A stretch of DNA of 64,000 bases from ZC4RG20 sp036381515 (GCA_036381515.1 DASVCR010000065.1:1-64000), one strand, 5' to 3'; shown: positions 1 through 8,669, counted from the stretch's first letter. The notes: generated from the letters alone by a model not told the origin. A program made the numbers and translations.

Positions 1-78
1 ATCCTTCGTCTTCGCGCCGGCCTCCGCTTCCTTAAGCACCCCGATGATTTGTTCTTCTGTGAATCGTCGCCTCTTCAT
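1..78 (-). mobile_element. IS3-family transposase OrfA, N-terminal fragment (cut by window edge)
   Basis: The reverse strand from 78 encodes 26 residues beginning MKRRRFTEEQIIGVLKEAEA. This is the conserved start of OrfA from IS3-family elements (IS2/IS407-like groups). OrfA carries the helix-turn-helix that binds the element ends. The rest lies beyond the window, so intactness cannot be judged. The element boundary probably falls at about 110-125, because the next gene stops there prematurely. I could not assign a clean terminal inverted repeat or a target duplication from this end alone. Confidence 0.8.
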
Positions 79-118
79 TCGTCTGCTCCCGATGAGCAGA
101 CTCTACTTCATTCCGGGA

Positions 119-529
119 CTAATCTGGGGGAGCAGACCAGATCAGCCCGGCCAACGGCACCGCGAGCACCGCAACGTACACGGGCCTCGAAGCGACGAGA
201 AACTCGTGCAGCGACGCCACCTCGTCGAAGGAAAGGATCAGCAGGGCCGCGGCGAGCGCGCGCCACGCGCTGCGCTCCGCGCGCGGCGCGCGACGCGACG
301 CGGCGCCGTCGAACGCGAACGCGGCCGCGAGGAGCAGCAGCATGCCGGACCACCACGCGCCGACGTTGTTCTCACCGGCAAGACCGATCCAGAACAGGAG
401 CGTCGAGACGGAGCGTGACCCCTCGAGCGCGAAAGACAAGAACGTCACGAATACCAGGGTTGCAGAACCGAGAACGAGGACCGAGAACCAGGCGCGGCCG
501 ACGGAGGCCGCGCGACCAGCGGCGTGCAC
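119..529 (-). pseudogene. Polytopic membrane protein, truncated at its C-terminus by the IS element
   Basis: The GTG start at 529 has a strong GGAGGGG ribosome-binding site just upstream. The 136 residues contain about four hydrophobic segments (near residues 13-35, 41-70, 88-102 and 115-131) and a polar motif SFDEVASLHE between the last two. Acid and His residues of this kind inside a membrane domain are seen in several uncharacterised membrane protein families, and I do not recognise the family. The reading frame ends in a TAG that falls at the junction with the IS3 fragment, straight after a hydrophobic segment. The natural C-terminus has therefore probably been lost. The product may be non-functional. 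Confidence 0.6.
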
Positions 530-549
530 GGATCCCCTCCATTGTGGTT

Positions 550-1105
550 GTCGTCGAAATTCGGGGTCAGAGCCCCTTTTTCCTCAAAGCCTTTCCCTTC
601 CCGCGAAATTTGGGGTCCCGAAATTTGGGGTCAGAGCCCTTTTTTCTCAGAGCCTTTCCCTTCCCGGAATTTGGGGTCAGAGCCCTTTTTCCTCAGATGC
701 CTTTCCCTTCCCCGCATTGGGGGCCAGAGCCCTTTTCCTCAGATGCTTTTCCCTTCCCCGAAATTGGGGTCAGAGCCCTTTTCTCCTCAGATGCCTTTCC
801 CTTCCCGAATCTGGCGTCAAAGCCTTCTTTGTCTCAGCGAAATTTTGGGGTCAGAGCCTTTTTTTCTCAGAGCCTTTTTTTCTCAGAACCTTTCCCTTCC
901 CTAAGCTGGAGTCAGAGCCTTCTTCCTCTCAGCGGCTTTCTTGGGTCAGAGTCACTCGCTGGCGAGATCCCAGGGCAGTGCGAATCGGGCTCAGCGACTT
1001 TGCAGTCAGAGTCCTTTTCAGTGCGTCTTGGATCACAGTCCTTCACTTTCTGAAAAATAGAAAAGGGCTCTGACCCCGATTTCGGAAAGGGCTCTGAACC
1101 CGATT
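550..1105. repeat. Decaying tandem array of the GGGGTCAGAGCCC repeat (family B)
   Basis: The core GGGGTCAGAGCCC followed by a T-run and a CCTTTCCCTTCCCG tract recurs at about 563, 627, 673, 720, 766, 813, 847, 907 and 942, mostly at a 46-47 bp period. Copies near 563-770 are close to identical and later ones degrade progressively. At 1061-1105 two copies occur in inverted orientation (AAAAGGGCTCTGACCCC near 1061). Open frames across this stretch follow the repeat period and carry no recognisable protein, so I treat it as non-coding. The array fills the whole gap between the truncated membrane gene and the MFS gene. Confidence 0.85.
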
Positions 1106-1185
1106 CTTCGGCGATGAATGCAAGACCCGTACCGTGCGCGCGTCGCTTCCGTGCCACGGAAGGTCCGACGTCCGCGACGCTCTCG

Positions 1186-2520
1186 CTAGGACGTGCGCGC
1201 GGCGGCCGACAAGCCTGCGCCGCGCGCATCGCCCGTCCCGCGCCGGCGGTCGTTCAGCCAGATCGCGCCAAAAATCGGCAGGAGCAGCAGCGGAATGACG
1301 ACCGCGGCCTGGAACGACTCGCTCGACGCGTAGCGCTGCACGGTCTCGAGCGCCTCGCCGCTCAACGCGGCGAGCGCGTCGGCGCCGCCGGCCGCTTCGG
1401 TGCGTGCCGAATCGAAGATCCGGCCCATGATCGGCAGCATGATCTGGTTCGCCATGCCGGCCGCGAAGCCCATGATGCCCATCGCGAACGCCCCGCCGCG
1501 CGGGTAGCGCTCCGCGACCGACGCGACCATCGTCGGGTACATGTAGCAGACGCCGACGCCCCAGATCGTCGCGGCGACGAACAGGACCGCAGGTGACTCC
1601 GCGACGCTGAGCCCATAGAGGCCGACCGCCGCGATCAGGCTGCTCCACCACAAGAGCCCGACCGGCGGCACGAAGCGCGTCAGGTGGCCGGCAAAATGCC
1701 GCATCACGAACATCAGGCCGCTCACGTAGACGAGCACGAGGATGCCGGGCATTCCGGCCGTGTTCGTCAGCGCGAGATCCACCCATTGTCCCGGCGCGAG
1801 CTCCGTCGTCGCGGTCAGCATCATGCAGCCGAACCAGACGAAGCAGCCGGGCGAGCGGACGATCTCGCGGTACATGTCGCGGTGGCTCACGCCCGCGGCG
1901 ACGCGCTCCGTGACGGGGAACTCGGCCGTCGCCGCGAGCCACGCGAGAATCGCGCCCGGGACCATCAGGATCGCGAGATTCCACTGCCACGGGATCCCGC
2001 GCAGGCCGAGCCCGAAACCGAGCAGCCCGCCGATCACGATGCCGGCGGGCCACCATGCGTGCAGCACGTTGAGGCGGTGCGTCTTCTCGTTCGGGTAGAG
2101 CGCGGTCACGAGCGGATTGCTGGCCGCCTCCACCGCGCCCCAGCCGAGCCCGGTCAGGAGGAAGCCGCCGTAGATCATCCAGTAGCTCGCGTCCATGACG
2201 GGCACGAGCGACGCGGCGATCACGATCACGCTGCCGACGATGTAGCCGAGCGCGGAGAAGAGCAGCATCCGCTTCATGCCGAGGTAATCGACGAGCGCGC
2301 TGCCGAAGAGCAGCGTGAACGCGAAGCCGATGAACGTCGCACCGAGCACGACGCCGATCATCTCGCCCGAACGCGCGACGTCGATCTGGTCGAAGATGCC
2401 GCCCTGGATGTCGGCGGCGATGTTCGTGCGCACGGCGAAGCCCAGGCCGATCATGAAGATCGACAGGTTCGCGATCAGAAAGAGCCGGCGCGGCGCGACG
2501 GAGGCGGTTCGATCATTCAT
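1186..2520 (-). CDS. MFS transporter, sugar-type symporter
   Basis: This 444-residue protein has the size and about twelve hydrophobic segments of a major facilitator superfamily permease. The N-terminus has the pattern LFLIANLSIFMIGLGFAVR, and the loop after helix 2 carries D-Y-L-G-M-K-R, a form of the MFS GxxxDRxGRR loop. Overall it resembles the FucP/glucose-galactose branch. It should import or export a small sugar-like solute across the inner membrane. It is the last gene of a three-gene operon and its ATG overlaps the stop of the isomerase gene by 8 bp (ATGAATGA). The substrate cannot be read from sequence. Confidence 0.85.
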   Translation of the reverse strand: MNDRTASVAPRRLFLIANLSIFMIGLGFAVRTNIAADIQGGIFDQIDVARSGEMIGVVLGATFIGFAFTLLFGSALVDYLGMKRMLLFSALGYIVGSVIVIAASLVPVMDASYWMIYGGFLLTGLGWGAVEAASNPLVTALYPNEKTHRLNVLHAWWPAGIVIGGLLGFGLGLRGIPWQWNLAILMVPGAILAWLAATAEFPVTERVAAGVSHRDMYREIVRSPGCFVWFGCMMLTATTELAPGQWVDLALTNTAGMPGILVLVYVSGLMFVMRHFAGHLTRFVPPVGLLWWSSLIAAVGLYGLSVAESPAVLFVAATIWGVGVCYMYPTMVASVAERYPRGGAFAMGIMGFAAGMANQIMLPIMGRIFDSARTEAAGGADALAALSGEALETVQRYASSESFQAAVVIPLLLLPIFGAIWLNDRRRGTGDARGAGLSAAARTS

Positions 2521-3565
2521 CGTCGAGCCCCAGCACGAAGCGGTTCATCCCCGTATCGACGCCGGATGCGGCGAAATCGTCGAACGCGCGGTCCGTCGTG
2601 CGGATCATGTGCGACCGGATGAAGGGCGCGCCCTCGCGCGCGCCGTCCTCGGGGTGCTTGAGACAGCATTCCCACTCGAGCACGGCCCAGCCGTCGTAGC
2701 CATACTGCGCGAATTTGCTGAAGATCGCCTTGAAGTCGACCTGGCCGTCGCCCGGCGAGCGGAACCGACCCGGCCGGTCGATCCAGCGCTGGTAGCCGCC
2801 GTAGACGCCGGAGCGGCCGTTCGGCCGGAACTCCGCGTCCTTCACGTGAAACGCCTTGATCCGCTCGTGGTAGAGATCGATGAACTCGAGATAGTCGAGC
2901 TGCTGCAGCACGAAGTGGCTCGGATCGAACAGGATGCTCGCGCGCCGATGGCCGCCGACCGCGTCGAGGAAACGCTCGAACGTGACGCCGTCGTGCAGGT
3001 CCTCGCCCGGATGGATCTCGAAGCAGACGTCGACGCCCGCGTCGTCGAACGCGTCGAGGATCGGCCGCCAGCGCCGCGCGAGCTCCGCGAAGCCCTCCTC
3101 GACGAGGCCGGCCGGACGCTGCGGCCACGGATACATCGTGTGCCACAGGAGCGCGCCCGAGAACGTCGCGTGCGCCTTGAGGCCGAGATGCGCGCTCGCG
3201 CGCGCCGCGGCCTCGAGCTGCCCGGTGGCCCACTCGCTCCAGCGGCTCGGATCGTCGCGCACGGACTCGTGCGCGAACGACGCAAAGAGCGGCGCGTACG
3301 CCGGATGCACGGCGACGAGCTGACCCTGCAGATGAGTCGAGAGTTCCGTGATCTCGACTCCGGTCTCGCGGAGCCTCCCCGCCACCTCGTCGCAGTACGT
3401 CTTGCTCTCAGCCGCGCGCTCGAGATCGAAGAGCTTCGGGTCCGACGTCGGCACCTGCACGCCGATGTAGCCGAGCGCGGCCGCCCACTTGCCCATGCCT
3501 TCGAGCGAATCGAACGGCGGCTCCCGGCCCGCGAACTGCGCGAGAAAGATCGCCGGTCCTCTCAT
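2513..3565 (-). CDS. Sugar phosphate isomerase/epimerase (xylose isomerase-like TIM barrel)
   Basis: The 350-residue product matches the AP endonuclease 2/xylose isomerase-like TIM-barrel family in length and pattern. Metal-ligand type motifs are visible: CFEIHPGED (about 190-198), the LFDPSH segment, AFHVKDAEF and a late AVLEWE. Members isomerise or epimerise sugars, inositols or hydroxypyruvate-type substrates in the cytoplasm. The ATG at 3565 is preceded by GGGGGAGGGAGCACG, a strong ribosome-binding site. It lies between a Gfo/Idh/MocA oxidoreductase and an MFS transporter on the same strand, a common arrangement in operons for oxidised-sugar or inositol-like substrates. Confidence 0.85.
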   Translation of the reverse strand: MRGPAIFLAQFAGREPPFDSLEGMGKWAAALGYIGVQVPTSDPKLFDLERAAESKTYCDEVAGRLRETGVEITELSTHLQGQLVAVHPAYAPLFASFAHESVRDDPSRWSEWATGQLEAAARASAHLGLKAHATFSGALLWHTMYPWPQRPAGLVEEGFAELARRWRPILDAFDDAGVDVCFEIHPGEDLHDGVTFERFLDAVGGHRRASILFDPSHFVLQQLDYLEFIDLYHERIKAFHVKDAEFRPNGRSGVYGGYQRWIDRPGRFRSPGDGQVDFKAIFSKFAQYGYDGWAVLEWECCLKHPEDGAREGAPFIRSHMIRTTDRAFDDFAASGVDTGMNRFVLGLDDE

Positions 3566-3613
3566 CGTGCTCCCTCCCCCTTCGCGCGTGCCCGCGCCGG
3601 CCGGCGCGCGCAG

Positions 3614-4786
3614 TCAGTCGAGCCGCGGAAAGTCGTGCCACTTCGCGTCGGACGCGCTCGCCGCGACCGCCGCGTCGATGAACGCCATTCCGCGCAGCGC
3701 GCTGTCGATGCCGGGCACGGCATTCCGCACCGGGCACGGCGGCGGCGCGCCCGCGAACGCGCGCACCTGCGCGGCGAAGTCCCGGTACAGGTTCGCGAAC
3801 GCCTCGATATAGCCCTCGGGATGGCCGGCCGGCACGCGGGCCGCGGCCTGCGCCAGCTCGCCGAGATACGCGCCGCCGGTCCTCCACCGCTCGGCCGGCC
3901 GATCGGCGCGCTTGATCCACAGCGTGTTCGGCTCCTCCTGCCGCCACGCGAGCCCCGCTTCGTCGCCGTATACACGGAGCGTGAGCGCATTCTCCTCGCC
4001 GATCGCGATCTGGCTCGCGGAGAGGAGCCCGCGCCCGCCGTTGTCGAACTCGAGCAGCACGCCCGCGTCGTCGTCGAGCGCGCGGCCGTCGACGACCCGG
4101 TAGAGCGCCGCGCAGAGCCGCGTCACGCGGAGGCCCGTCACGTGCTCGGCGAGCTGGAACGCATGCACGCCGATGTCGCCGATGCAGCCGCCGCGACCGG
4201 CGCGCTCCGGATCGGTCCGCCATTCGGCCTGCTTCTGCCCGCTCCGCTCGATCGGCCGCGCGAGCCAGCCCTGGTGATACTCGACGAGCACCTTGCGGAT
4301 GCGGCCGAGCTCGCCCGCCGCGACGCGGGTCCGCGCCTCCTCGATCATCGGGTACGCGGCATACGGATGCGTCAGGCCGTACAAGAGGCCCGACGCACGC
4401 ACCGCATCGCGCAGCGCGATGCACTCGCCGAGCGTCGCGGTCGCGGGCTTGTCGGAGAGGACGTGGAAGCCGTAGCGGAGCGCCGCGAGCGCGACCGGCA
4501 GATGCAGGTGGTTCGGCGTGACGATCGCGACGAACTCCATGCGCCGGTCAGGCGGGAGCATCGCCTCCGCGCGGAACATCGTCTCGAAGTCGGGATACGC
4601 GCGGTCCTCGTCGATGCCGAGCGCGAGCGCCGATCGGCGGCTTTTCCCGGCGTCGCTCGAGAACGCGCCGCAGACGAGCTCGAGCACGCCGTCGAGGAGC
4701 GCGGCGCTGCGGTGCACGGCGCCGATGAACGCGCCCTCGCCGCCGCCGACCATGCCGTACCTGACTCTGCCTCCCCCGCCGGACAT
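3614..4786 (-). CDS. Gfo/Idh/MocA family NAD(P)-dependent oxidoreductase
   Basis: The 390-residue protein starts with a Rossmann dinucleotide-binding segment (GMVGGGEGAFIG, residues 11-22). It continues with the family pattern VAIVTPNHLH and HVLSDKPATATLGEC, in which the Lys of the DKP motif is the usual catalytic residue. Family members oxidise or reduce hydroxyls of sugars, inositols and their derivatives. The ATG at 4786 sits the normal distance before the Rossmann strand. It is the first gene of the operon, 48 bp upstream of the isomerase. Substrate is unknown. Confidence 0.9.
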   Translation of the reverse strand: MSGGGGRVRYGMVGGGEGAFIGAVHRSAALLDGVLELVCGAFSSDAGKSRRSALALGIDEDRAYPDFETMFRAEAMLPPDRRMEFVAIVTPNHLHLPVALAALRYGFHVLSDKPATATLGECIALRDAVRASGLLYGLTHPYAAYPMIEEARTRVAAGELGRIRKVLVEYHQGWLARPIERSGQKQAEWRTDPERAGRGGCIGDIGVHAFQLAEHVTGLRVTRLCAALYRVVDGRALDDDAGVLLEFDNGGRGLLSASQIAIGEENALTLRVYGDEAGLAWRQEEPNTLWIKRADRPAERWRTGGAYLGELAQAAARVPAGHPEGYIEAFANLYRDFAAQVRAFAGAPPPCPVRNAVPGIDSALRGMAFIDAAVAASASDAKWHDFPRLD

Positions 4787-4865
4787 CGTCGCACCGAGGT
4801 TGAAATGCTTCCGGATTGTAGACGGGCGCTCCTTTGATTGAAACGCGACGCACGCGCCGCCGCGC

Positions 4866-5495
4866 TCAAACGAAATTGCGCCGCCACACGGCCTCGAGCC
4901 GCGGCACGCCTTCCGCCGCGCGCGCGATCGCGGCGAGCTTCGGCGTATGCGCCTCGAACCACGCGCGCCCGGGCCGCCAGCGCGTCATCGTGCAGATGTA
5001 GAGGTCGACGGCGGAGAACCGCTCGCCGAGGAACCACGGCGCATCGGACGCGTCGTCGAGCATCGAATAGAGTCTCTTTGCGTGCTCGGTGACGGCGTCC
5101 TTGAACGGTTGCCTCGCCGAAGCCTCGGCGACGAAGCGCGACGGGTCGTCCGCGTACGTGTAGGTCGGATAGACGTTCGCGACGAGGAAGACGAGCCAGC
5201 GCAGGAACCTCGGCCGCGTCGGATCGCCGGCGGGCGGCACGAGCGTGCCGTCGCCGACGAGGTCCGCGAGGTGCAGCGTGATCGCCGCGCTCTCGGTCAT
5301 GACCTCGCCGTCCTCGAGCACGAGCGTCGGGACCTGCGCGAGCGGATTGAGCGCACCGAGCTTCTGCCGCGCTTCTGCCGACGCGAACAGGTCGCCGACG
5401 CTCTCGAAGTCGTAGTCGAGCCCGTACCACGCGAGCTGCGCTTCGACGATCGTCGATCCCCAGCCCCGCTCGCCGAGCAGCCTCATCCTCGCCAT
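4866..5495 (-). CDS. Glutathione S-transferase family protein
   Basis: The product is 209 residues. The N-terminal thioredoxin-like domain contains the glutathione-contacting pattern VPTLVLEDGEVMTESAAI (about residues 54-71), and the C-terminal helical domain includes APWFLGERFSAVDLY, the usual GST capping motif. Such enzymes conjugate glutathione to electrophiles or reduce/isomerise substrates in the cytosol. I chose the ATG at 5495 rather than longer in-frame options because it fits the family N-terminus and follows a GAGG sequence. The longer frame runs into the family A repeat just upstream. Substrate is not predictable. Confidence 0.85.
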   Translation of the reverse strand: MARMRLLGERGWGSTIVEAQLAWYGLDYDFESVGDLFASAEARQKLGALNPLAQVPTLVLEDGEVMTESAAITLHLADLVGDGTLVPPAGDPTRPRFLRWLVFLVANVYPTYTYADDPSRFVAEASARQPFKDAVTEHAKRLYSMLDDASDAPWFLGERFSAVDLYICTMTRWRPGRAWFEAHTPKLAAIARAAEGVPRLEAVWRRNFV

Positions 5496-5533
5496 TGGCT
5501 CATCCTCGTGCACGCGACGCCGGGGCGTCGAAC

Positions 5534-5575
5534 AGGTGTCCGACACCGAAAAAGGTGTCTGACACGATTTTTTCA
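5534..5575. repeat. Family A inverted repeat (core GTGTCAGACACC), short degenerate copy
   Basis: Two facing copies of the core lie here: a left half with one substitution (GTGTCCGACACC) and a right half GGTGTCTGACAC followed by GATTTTTTCA. The last three bases (5573-5575) are the stop codon of the downstream SIMPL gene on the minus strand. The element separates the start of the GST gene from the end of the SIMPL gene. Confidence 0.8.
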
Positions 5576-6325
5576 GTCGCGGGCGATCTCGTAGGCCACC
5601 GTGACGTTCGCCGTGACGTCGACCTGACCCGGCTGGACCGGCGTCGCCGCGATGTCCGCCGCAAGCCGCTGCTCGGCGTACGGCATGGGCGGCCGCACGC
5701 CGTACTCGCCGGCAACGACCTCCCGCACGCCGACGATCCGCATGCCGAGCGCGTCGGCGATCGCGTCGGCCTGGATCCTCGCCTCCTCGACCGCGAGCCG
5801 CATCGCCTCGGCGCGCGCGCCCGCGTCGTTACGGACACCGAACGAGATGCCCTGAAGCTGATTCGCGCCTGCCTCGATGCCGGCGTCGATCACCTCGCCG
5901 ATACGCGCGAGCTCCGCGACCTCGACGCTGACGACGTTGCTCGCCCTGTAGCCGACGATTTTCGGCTGCTGCGGCTCGCCGCGCTGCGGGTAGGGCTGAT
6001 TGCCGTAGACCGGATAGAGCGACAGATCCTCGGTCTTGAGCGTCTGCTCCGGCATGCCGATGCGGCGCATCCCGTCGAGCACACGCTGCATCGTCTCGTT
6101 GACCTGATTCTGCGCGCTCGCGGCATCCGGCGCCTCCGCGAGGACGCCGAGCCTCACGACCGCGTGATCGGGCTGGATCGACACGTCGGCCGACGCGGAC
6201 ACGCGAATCACCGGCGGCTCGCGGACGACGCCGCTCACCTGGCCAGCGGCGCAGGCCGCCCATCCGAGCCACAACGCAGTTGCGGCGGCGACGATTCTTG
6301 TCGTGTTCTCGAGCATCGTTCCCAT
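5573..6325 (-). CDS. SIMPL domain (DUF541) periplasmic protein
   Basis: The 250-residue protein has an N-terminal signal peptide ending around AACAAGQ. It continues with the SIMPL/DUF541 pattern: PPVIRVSASADVSIQPDHAVVRLGV, then a coiled QVNETMQRVLDGMR stretch, LKTEDLSLYPVY and a Y-R-A-S-N segment. Related proteins (BP26/OMP28, YggE) are periplasmic or outer-membrane-associated, form oligomeric rings and are linked to stress tolerance. Two ATGs are possible, 6325 and 6316; both keep the signal peptide. The stop codon coincides with the edge of a family A repeat. Confidence 0.85.
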   Translation of the reverse strand: MGTMLENTTRIVAAATALWLGWAACAAGQVSGVVREPPVIRVSASADVSIQPDHAVVRLGVLAEAPDAASAQNQVNETMQRVLDGMRRIGMPEQTLKTEDLSLYPVYGNQPYPQRGEPQQPKIVGYRASNVVSVEVAELARIGEVIDAGIEAGANQLQGISFGVRNDAGARAEAMRLAVEEARIQADAIADALGMRIVGVREVVAGEYGVRPPMPYAEQRLAADIAATPVQPGQVDVTANVTVAYEIARD

Positions 6326-6354
6326 CGGTTCCGTGACGAAGACGCCTAGTTGTC

Positions 6355-6981
6355 TCACGGCACGGGCATCGGCGCAATCGGGGAGTCGCCGCCGACCCAT
6401 AGCGACGCGACCGCGTACAGCATCAGCACGCCGACGACGAGCCCAAGGTAGTCTCCCCAGCGCTCGAGCGCGAGGCCGCGGCGCAGCGACGCGCCGAGCA
6501 GCGCCCAGATGCCGATGCACGGCAGATTGACGGCCGCGAACACGCCGCAGACGACGAGCACGGCGAGCTCGCGCGGCGCGACCTGCGGCACGAACACGGA
6601 CGCGGCCGTAACGGCCATGAGCCACGCCTTCGGATTCGCGAACTGAAAGAGCGCGGCCTCGACGACCTTGAGCGGTCGCGCGGGCTTGCCCTCCGCGCCC
6701 GGCACGAACACGCGGCGCATGCTCCATGCGAGATAGAGCAGGTAGAGAGAGCCCCCGATCTTCAGCACGAGGCCGACGACGGGGAACACGGCGACGGCGG
6801 CTCCGACGCCGCCCGCGCAGACGACGAGCAGCATGAGGAAGCCGACGAACACGCCGAGCAGGTGCGGCAGCGTGCGCTTCAGGCCGAACGCGATGCCGGA
6901 CGCCGACAGCATCAGATTGTTCGGGCCGGGCGTGATCGACGACGCGAACGCAAAGCTCACGAGCGGCAGCAACGATTCCAT
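6355..6981 (-). CDS. LysE/RhtB-family amino acid exporter
   Basis: The 208-residue membrane protein has about six hydrophobic segments. It carries the family signature SITPGPNNLMLSASG near residue 15 and the NPKAWLM motif in the middle. LysE/RhtB proteins export amino acids or similar small solutes. The ATG at 6981 follows GAGGGG at a good distance and gives the standard family N-terminus (MESLLPLVSFAFASSITPGPNN). It is transcribed divergently from a MocR-type regulator, and the 104 bp between them holds paired operator-like sites, so regulation of this exporter by that regulator is likely. Confidence 0.9.
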   Translation of the reverse strand: MESLLPLVSFAFASSITPGPNNLMLSASGIAFGLKRTLPHLLGVFVGFLMLLVVCAGGVGAAVAVFPVVGLVLKIGGSLYLLYLAWSMRRVFVPGAEGKPARPLKVVEAALFQFANPKAWLMAVTAASVFVPQVAPRELAVLVVCGVFAAVNLPCIGIWALLGASLRRGLALERWGDYLGLVVGVLMLYAVASLWVGGDSPIAPMPVP

Positions 6982-7032
6982 GGCGCGTAACCCCTCGATG
7001 CGGGAGCCACACGCTACTGCCGGATAGCCAAC

Positions 7033-7071
7033 TGGTACAGAATCAGCTAAATTGAATTTCGATTGGTACAG
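7033..7071. promoter_or_regulatory. Paired TGGTACAG direct repeats, candidate MocR operator
   Basis: TGGTACAG occurs at 7033-7040 and again at 7064-7071, 31 bp apart start to start, about three helical turns. The sites lie in the divergent gap between lysE and the mocR-like gene, in an AT-rich stretch (GCTAAATTGAATTTCG) likely to hold both promoters. MocR/GntR regulators often bind direct repeats of this kind upstream of their own gene and the divergent target. The assignment is inferred from position and repeat structure. Confidence 0.55.
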
Positions 7072-7085
7072 ATGGAGCTCCGCCG

Positions 7086-8510
7086 ATGGCCGCACGAAAG
7101 GGCTTGCGCTACGAGCAGGTCGCGGATCTCGTCGAACGACAGATCGCGAGCGGATCGCTGAAGCCGCACGATCGCCTGCCGTCCGTGCGCACGATGAGCC
7201 GCAACGTCGGCGTCAGCGTCGGCACCGTCGTGCAGGCCTATCTGCACCTCGAGCGGCGCGGGCTCCTCGAGACGCGGCCCCGCTCCGGATTCTTCGTCGC
7301 GCCGCGCGCGGCCGCGCTCGAGCTGCCGTCAGCGCGTCGCTCGCGCTCGCGCACGCCGCGCACGGTCGCGCCGCGCGTCGTCGATACCGTGCTCGCGTCG
7401 CTCGCGCGCACGGACCTCGTCGCGTTGAACAGCGCCGTGACGAGCCCCGCGGCGCGGCTGAACGGACGCCTCAACGGCCTCACGCGCCGCGTGCTGCGCG
7501 AGCTCCCGAACCTGCCGAACGTGTTCGTGATGCCTCCCGGCCACGAGCCGCTGCGCCGCGAGATCGCGAAGCGGATGGCGCTTTACGGCGCGAGCGTCGA
7601 TCCGGACGACGTCGTGATCACGAACGGCACGATGGAGGCCCTCTCGCTCGCGCTCGGCGTGCTGTGCCGCCCGGGCGACACGGTGCTCGTCGAGTCGCCG
7701 ACGTATTTCGGCATCCTGCAGCTTCTCGAGCACCTACGGCTCAAGGTCGTCGAGGTGCCGAATCATCCCGAGCGCGGCATCGACGTCGCCGCGCTCGAGT
7801 ACGTGACCGCAGGGTCCCGGATCGCCGCCGCGGTGCTGCAGTCGAGCTTCAACAACCCGACGGGCGCCGCGACGCCGGACGACGCGAAGCGCCGGATCCT
7901 CGCGATCCTCGACCGGCACGGCATTCCGCTGATCGAGGACGACATCTACGGCGACCTCCACTTCGGCAACGAGCGGCCGAAGCCGTTCGCGGCGCTCGAC
8001 GACACGGGCTCCGTGATCACGTGCGCGTCGATCTCGAAATCCGTCGCGCTCGGCTTCCGCATCGGCTGGGTCGTCTCGCCGCGCTACACGACCGAGCTCG
8101 TCCGCGCGAAGTTCTGCACGTCGGTCGCGACGCCGACGCTGCAGCAGCACGTCGTCGCGCGTTACCTCGGCGAAGGGCTGCACGACCGGCACCTGCGCCG
8201 CGTGCGCGAGGAGCTCGCGACGAACGTGCGGTGCTTCACCGAAGCGATCGCGGCGGCCTTTCCGGCCGGCACCGGCGTGTCGCGGCCGCAGGGCGGCGTC
8301 GTGCTGTGGCTCGAGCTTCCGAAGGACGTCGACGGGCTCAAGCTGTTTCAAGCGGCGCTCGCGCGGCGCATCGGCATCGCGCCGGGGCTGATCTTCTCGG
8401 CGAGCGGCCACTACCGGAACTTCATCCGCCTGAGCGCCGGCGTGCGGCTCACCGCCGACGTCGAGAAGGCGATCGAGGTCCTCGGCAGGCTCGCGCGAAG
8501 CCCTTCGTGA
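7086..8510 (+). CDS. MocR/PdxR-type transcriptional regulator (GntR wHTH fused to aminotransferase-like domain)
   Basis: The 474-residue protein begins with a GntR winged helix (YEQVADLVERQIASGSLKPHDRLPSVRTMSRNVGVSVGTVVQAY, residues 9-52). A linker is followed by a fold-type I aminotransferase-like domain that contains a QSSFNNPTG-type motif, IEDDIYGDL and the PLP-Lys region SISKSVALGFRIGWV. MocR proteins sense PLP or amino compounds through the second domain. The ATG at 7086 is preceded by GGAG at 8 nt. It probably regulates itself and the divergent LysE exporter through the TGGTACAG pair. Confidence 0.9.
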   Translation: MAARKGLRYEQVADLVERQIASGSLKPHDRLPSVRTMSRNVGVSVGTVVQAYLHLERRGLLETRPRSGFFVAPRAAALELPSARRSRSRTPRTVAPRVVDTVLASLARTDLVALNSAVTSPAARLNGRLNGLTRRVLRELPNLPNVFVMPPGHEPLRREIAKRMALYGASVDPDDVVITNGTMEALSLALGVLCRPGDTVLVESPTYFGILQLLEHLRLKVVEVPNHPERGIDVAALEYVTAGSRIAAAVLQSSFNNPTGAATPDDAKRRILAILDRHGIPLIEDDIYGDLHFGNERPKPFAALDDTGSVITCASISKSVALGFRIGWVVSPRYTTELVRAKFCTSVATPTLQQHVVARYLGEGLHDRHLRRVREELATNVRCFTEAIAAAFPAGTGVSRPQGGVVLWLELPKDVDGLKLFQAALARRIGIAPGLIFSASGHYRNFIRLSAGVRLTADVEKAIEVLGRLARSPS

Positions 8511-8573
8511 CGGCTCGCCGCCGAACGCGCTTCTGTCAAATGGCGCTTGCCGTCCGCGGACCCGCGGCGCAGA

Positions 8574-8669
8574 CTCGCGCGCAGGGCAAACCCGTCGAGA
8601 GGCGGGGACGCAAAGCTTCCGGTCTCGGACCCGCCGCAACACGGCGGGCCGAGATAGCGGGGTTGCCGG
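8574..8669 (+). ncRNA. GEMM-I riboswitch (cyclic di-GMP class I type)
   Basis: The stretch has the class I GEMM consensus in order: GCAGGGCAAACC (8581-8592), a stem closed by a GNRA loop (GAGA at 8597-8600, stem CCCGTC/GGCGGG), GGGACGCAAAGC (8605-8616), a long second stem (CTCGG-CCCGCCG around 8624-8653 with a CAACA-type loop) and ATAGCGGGGTTGCCGG (8654-8669). Spacing and conserved joining segments match the Vibrio Vc2 type. The aptamer ends about 4 nt before the ATG at 8674, so ligand binding would most plausibly control ribosome access. The GGG in the first conserved segment is the canonical c-di-GMP form. I did not resolve whether any position would favour cGAMP. Confidence 0.9.

Noticed and set aside
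550..1105. Overlapping open frames with SFPFPEF-like repeats that might be a repeat protein
   Set aside because: All three plus-strand frames are open only because the repeat unit lacks stops. The repeat is shared with non-coding gaps elsewhere, and no start has a good ribosome-binding site.
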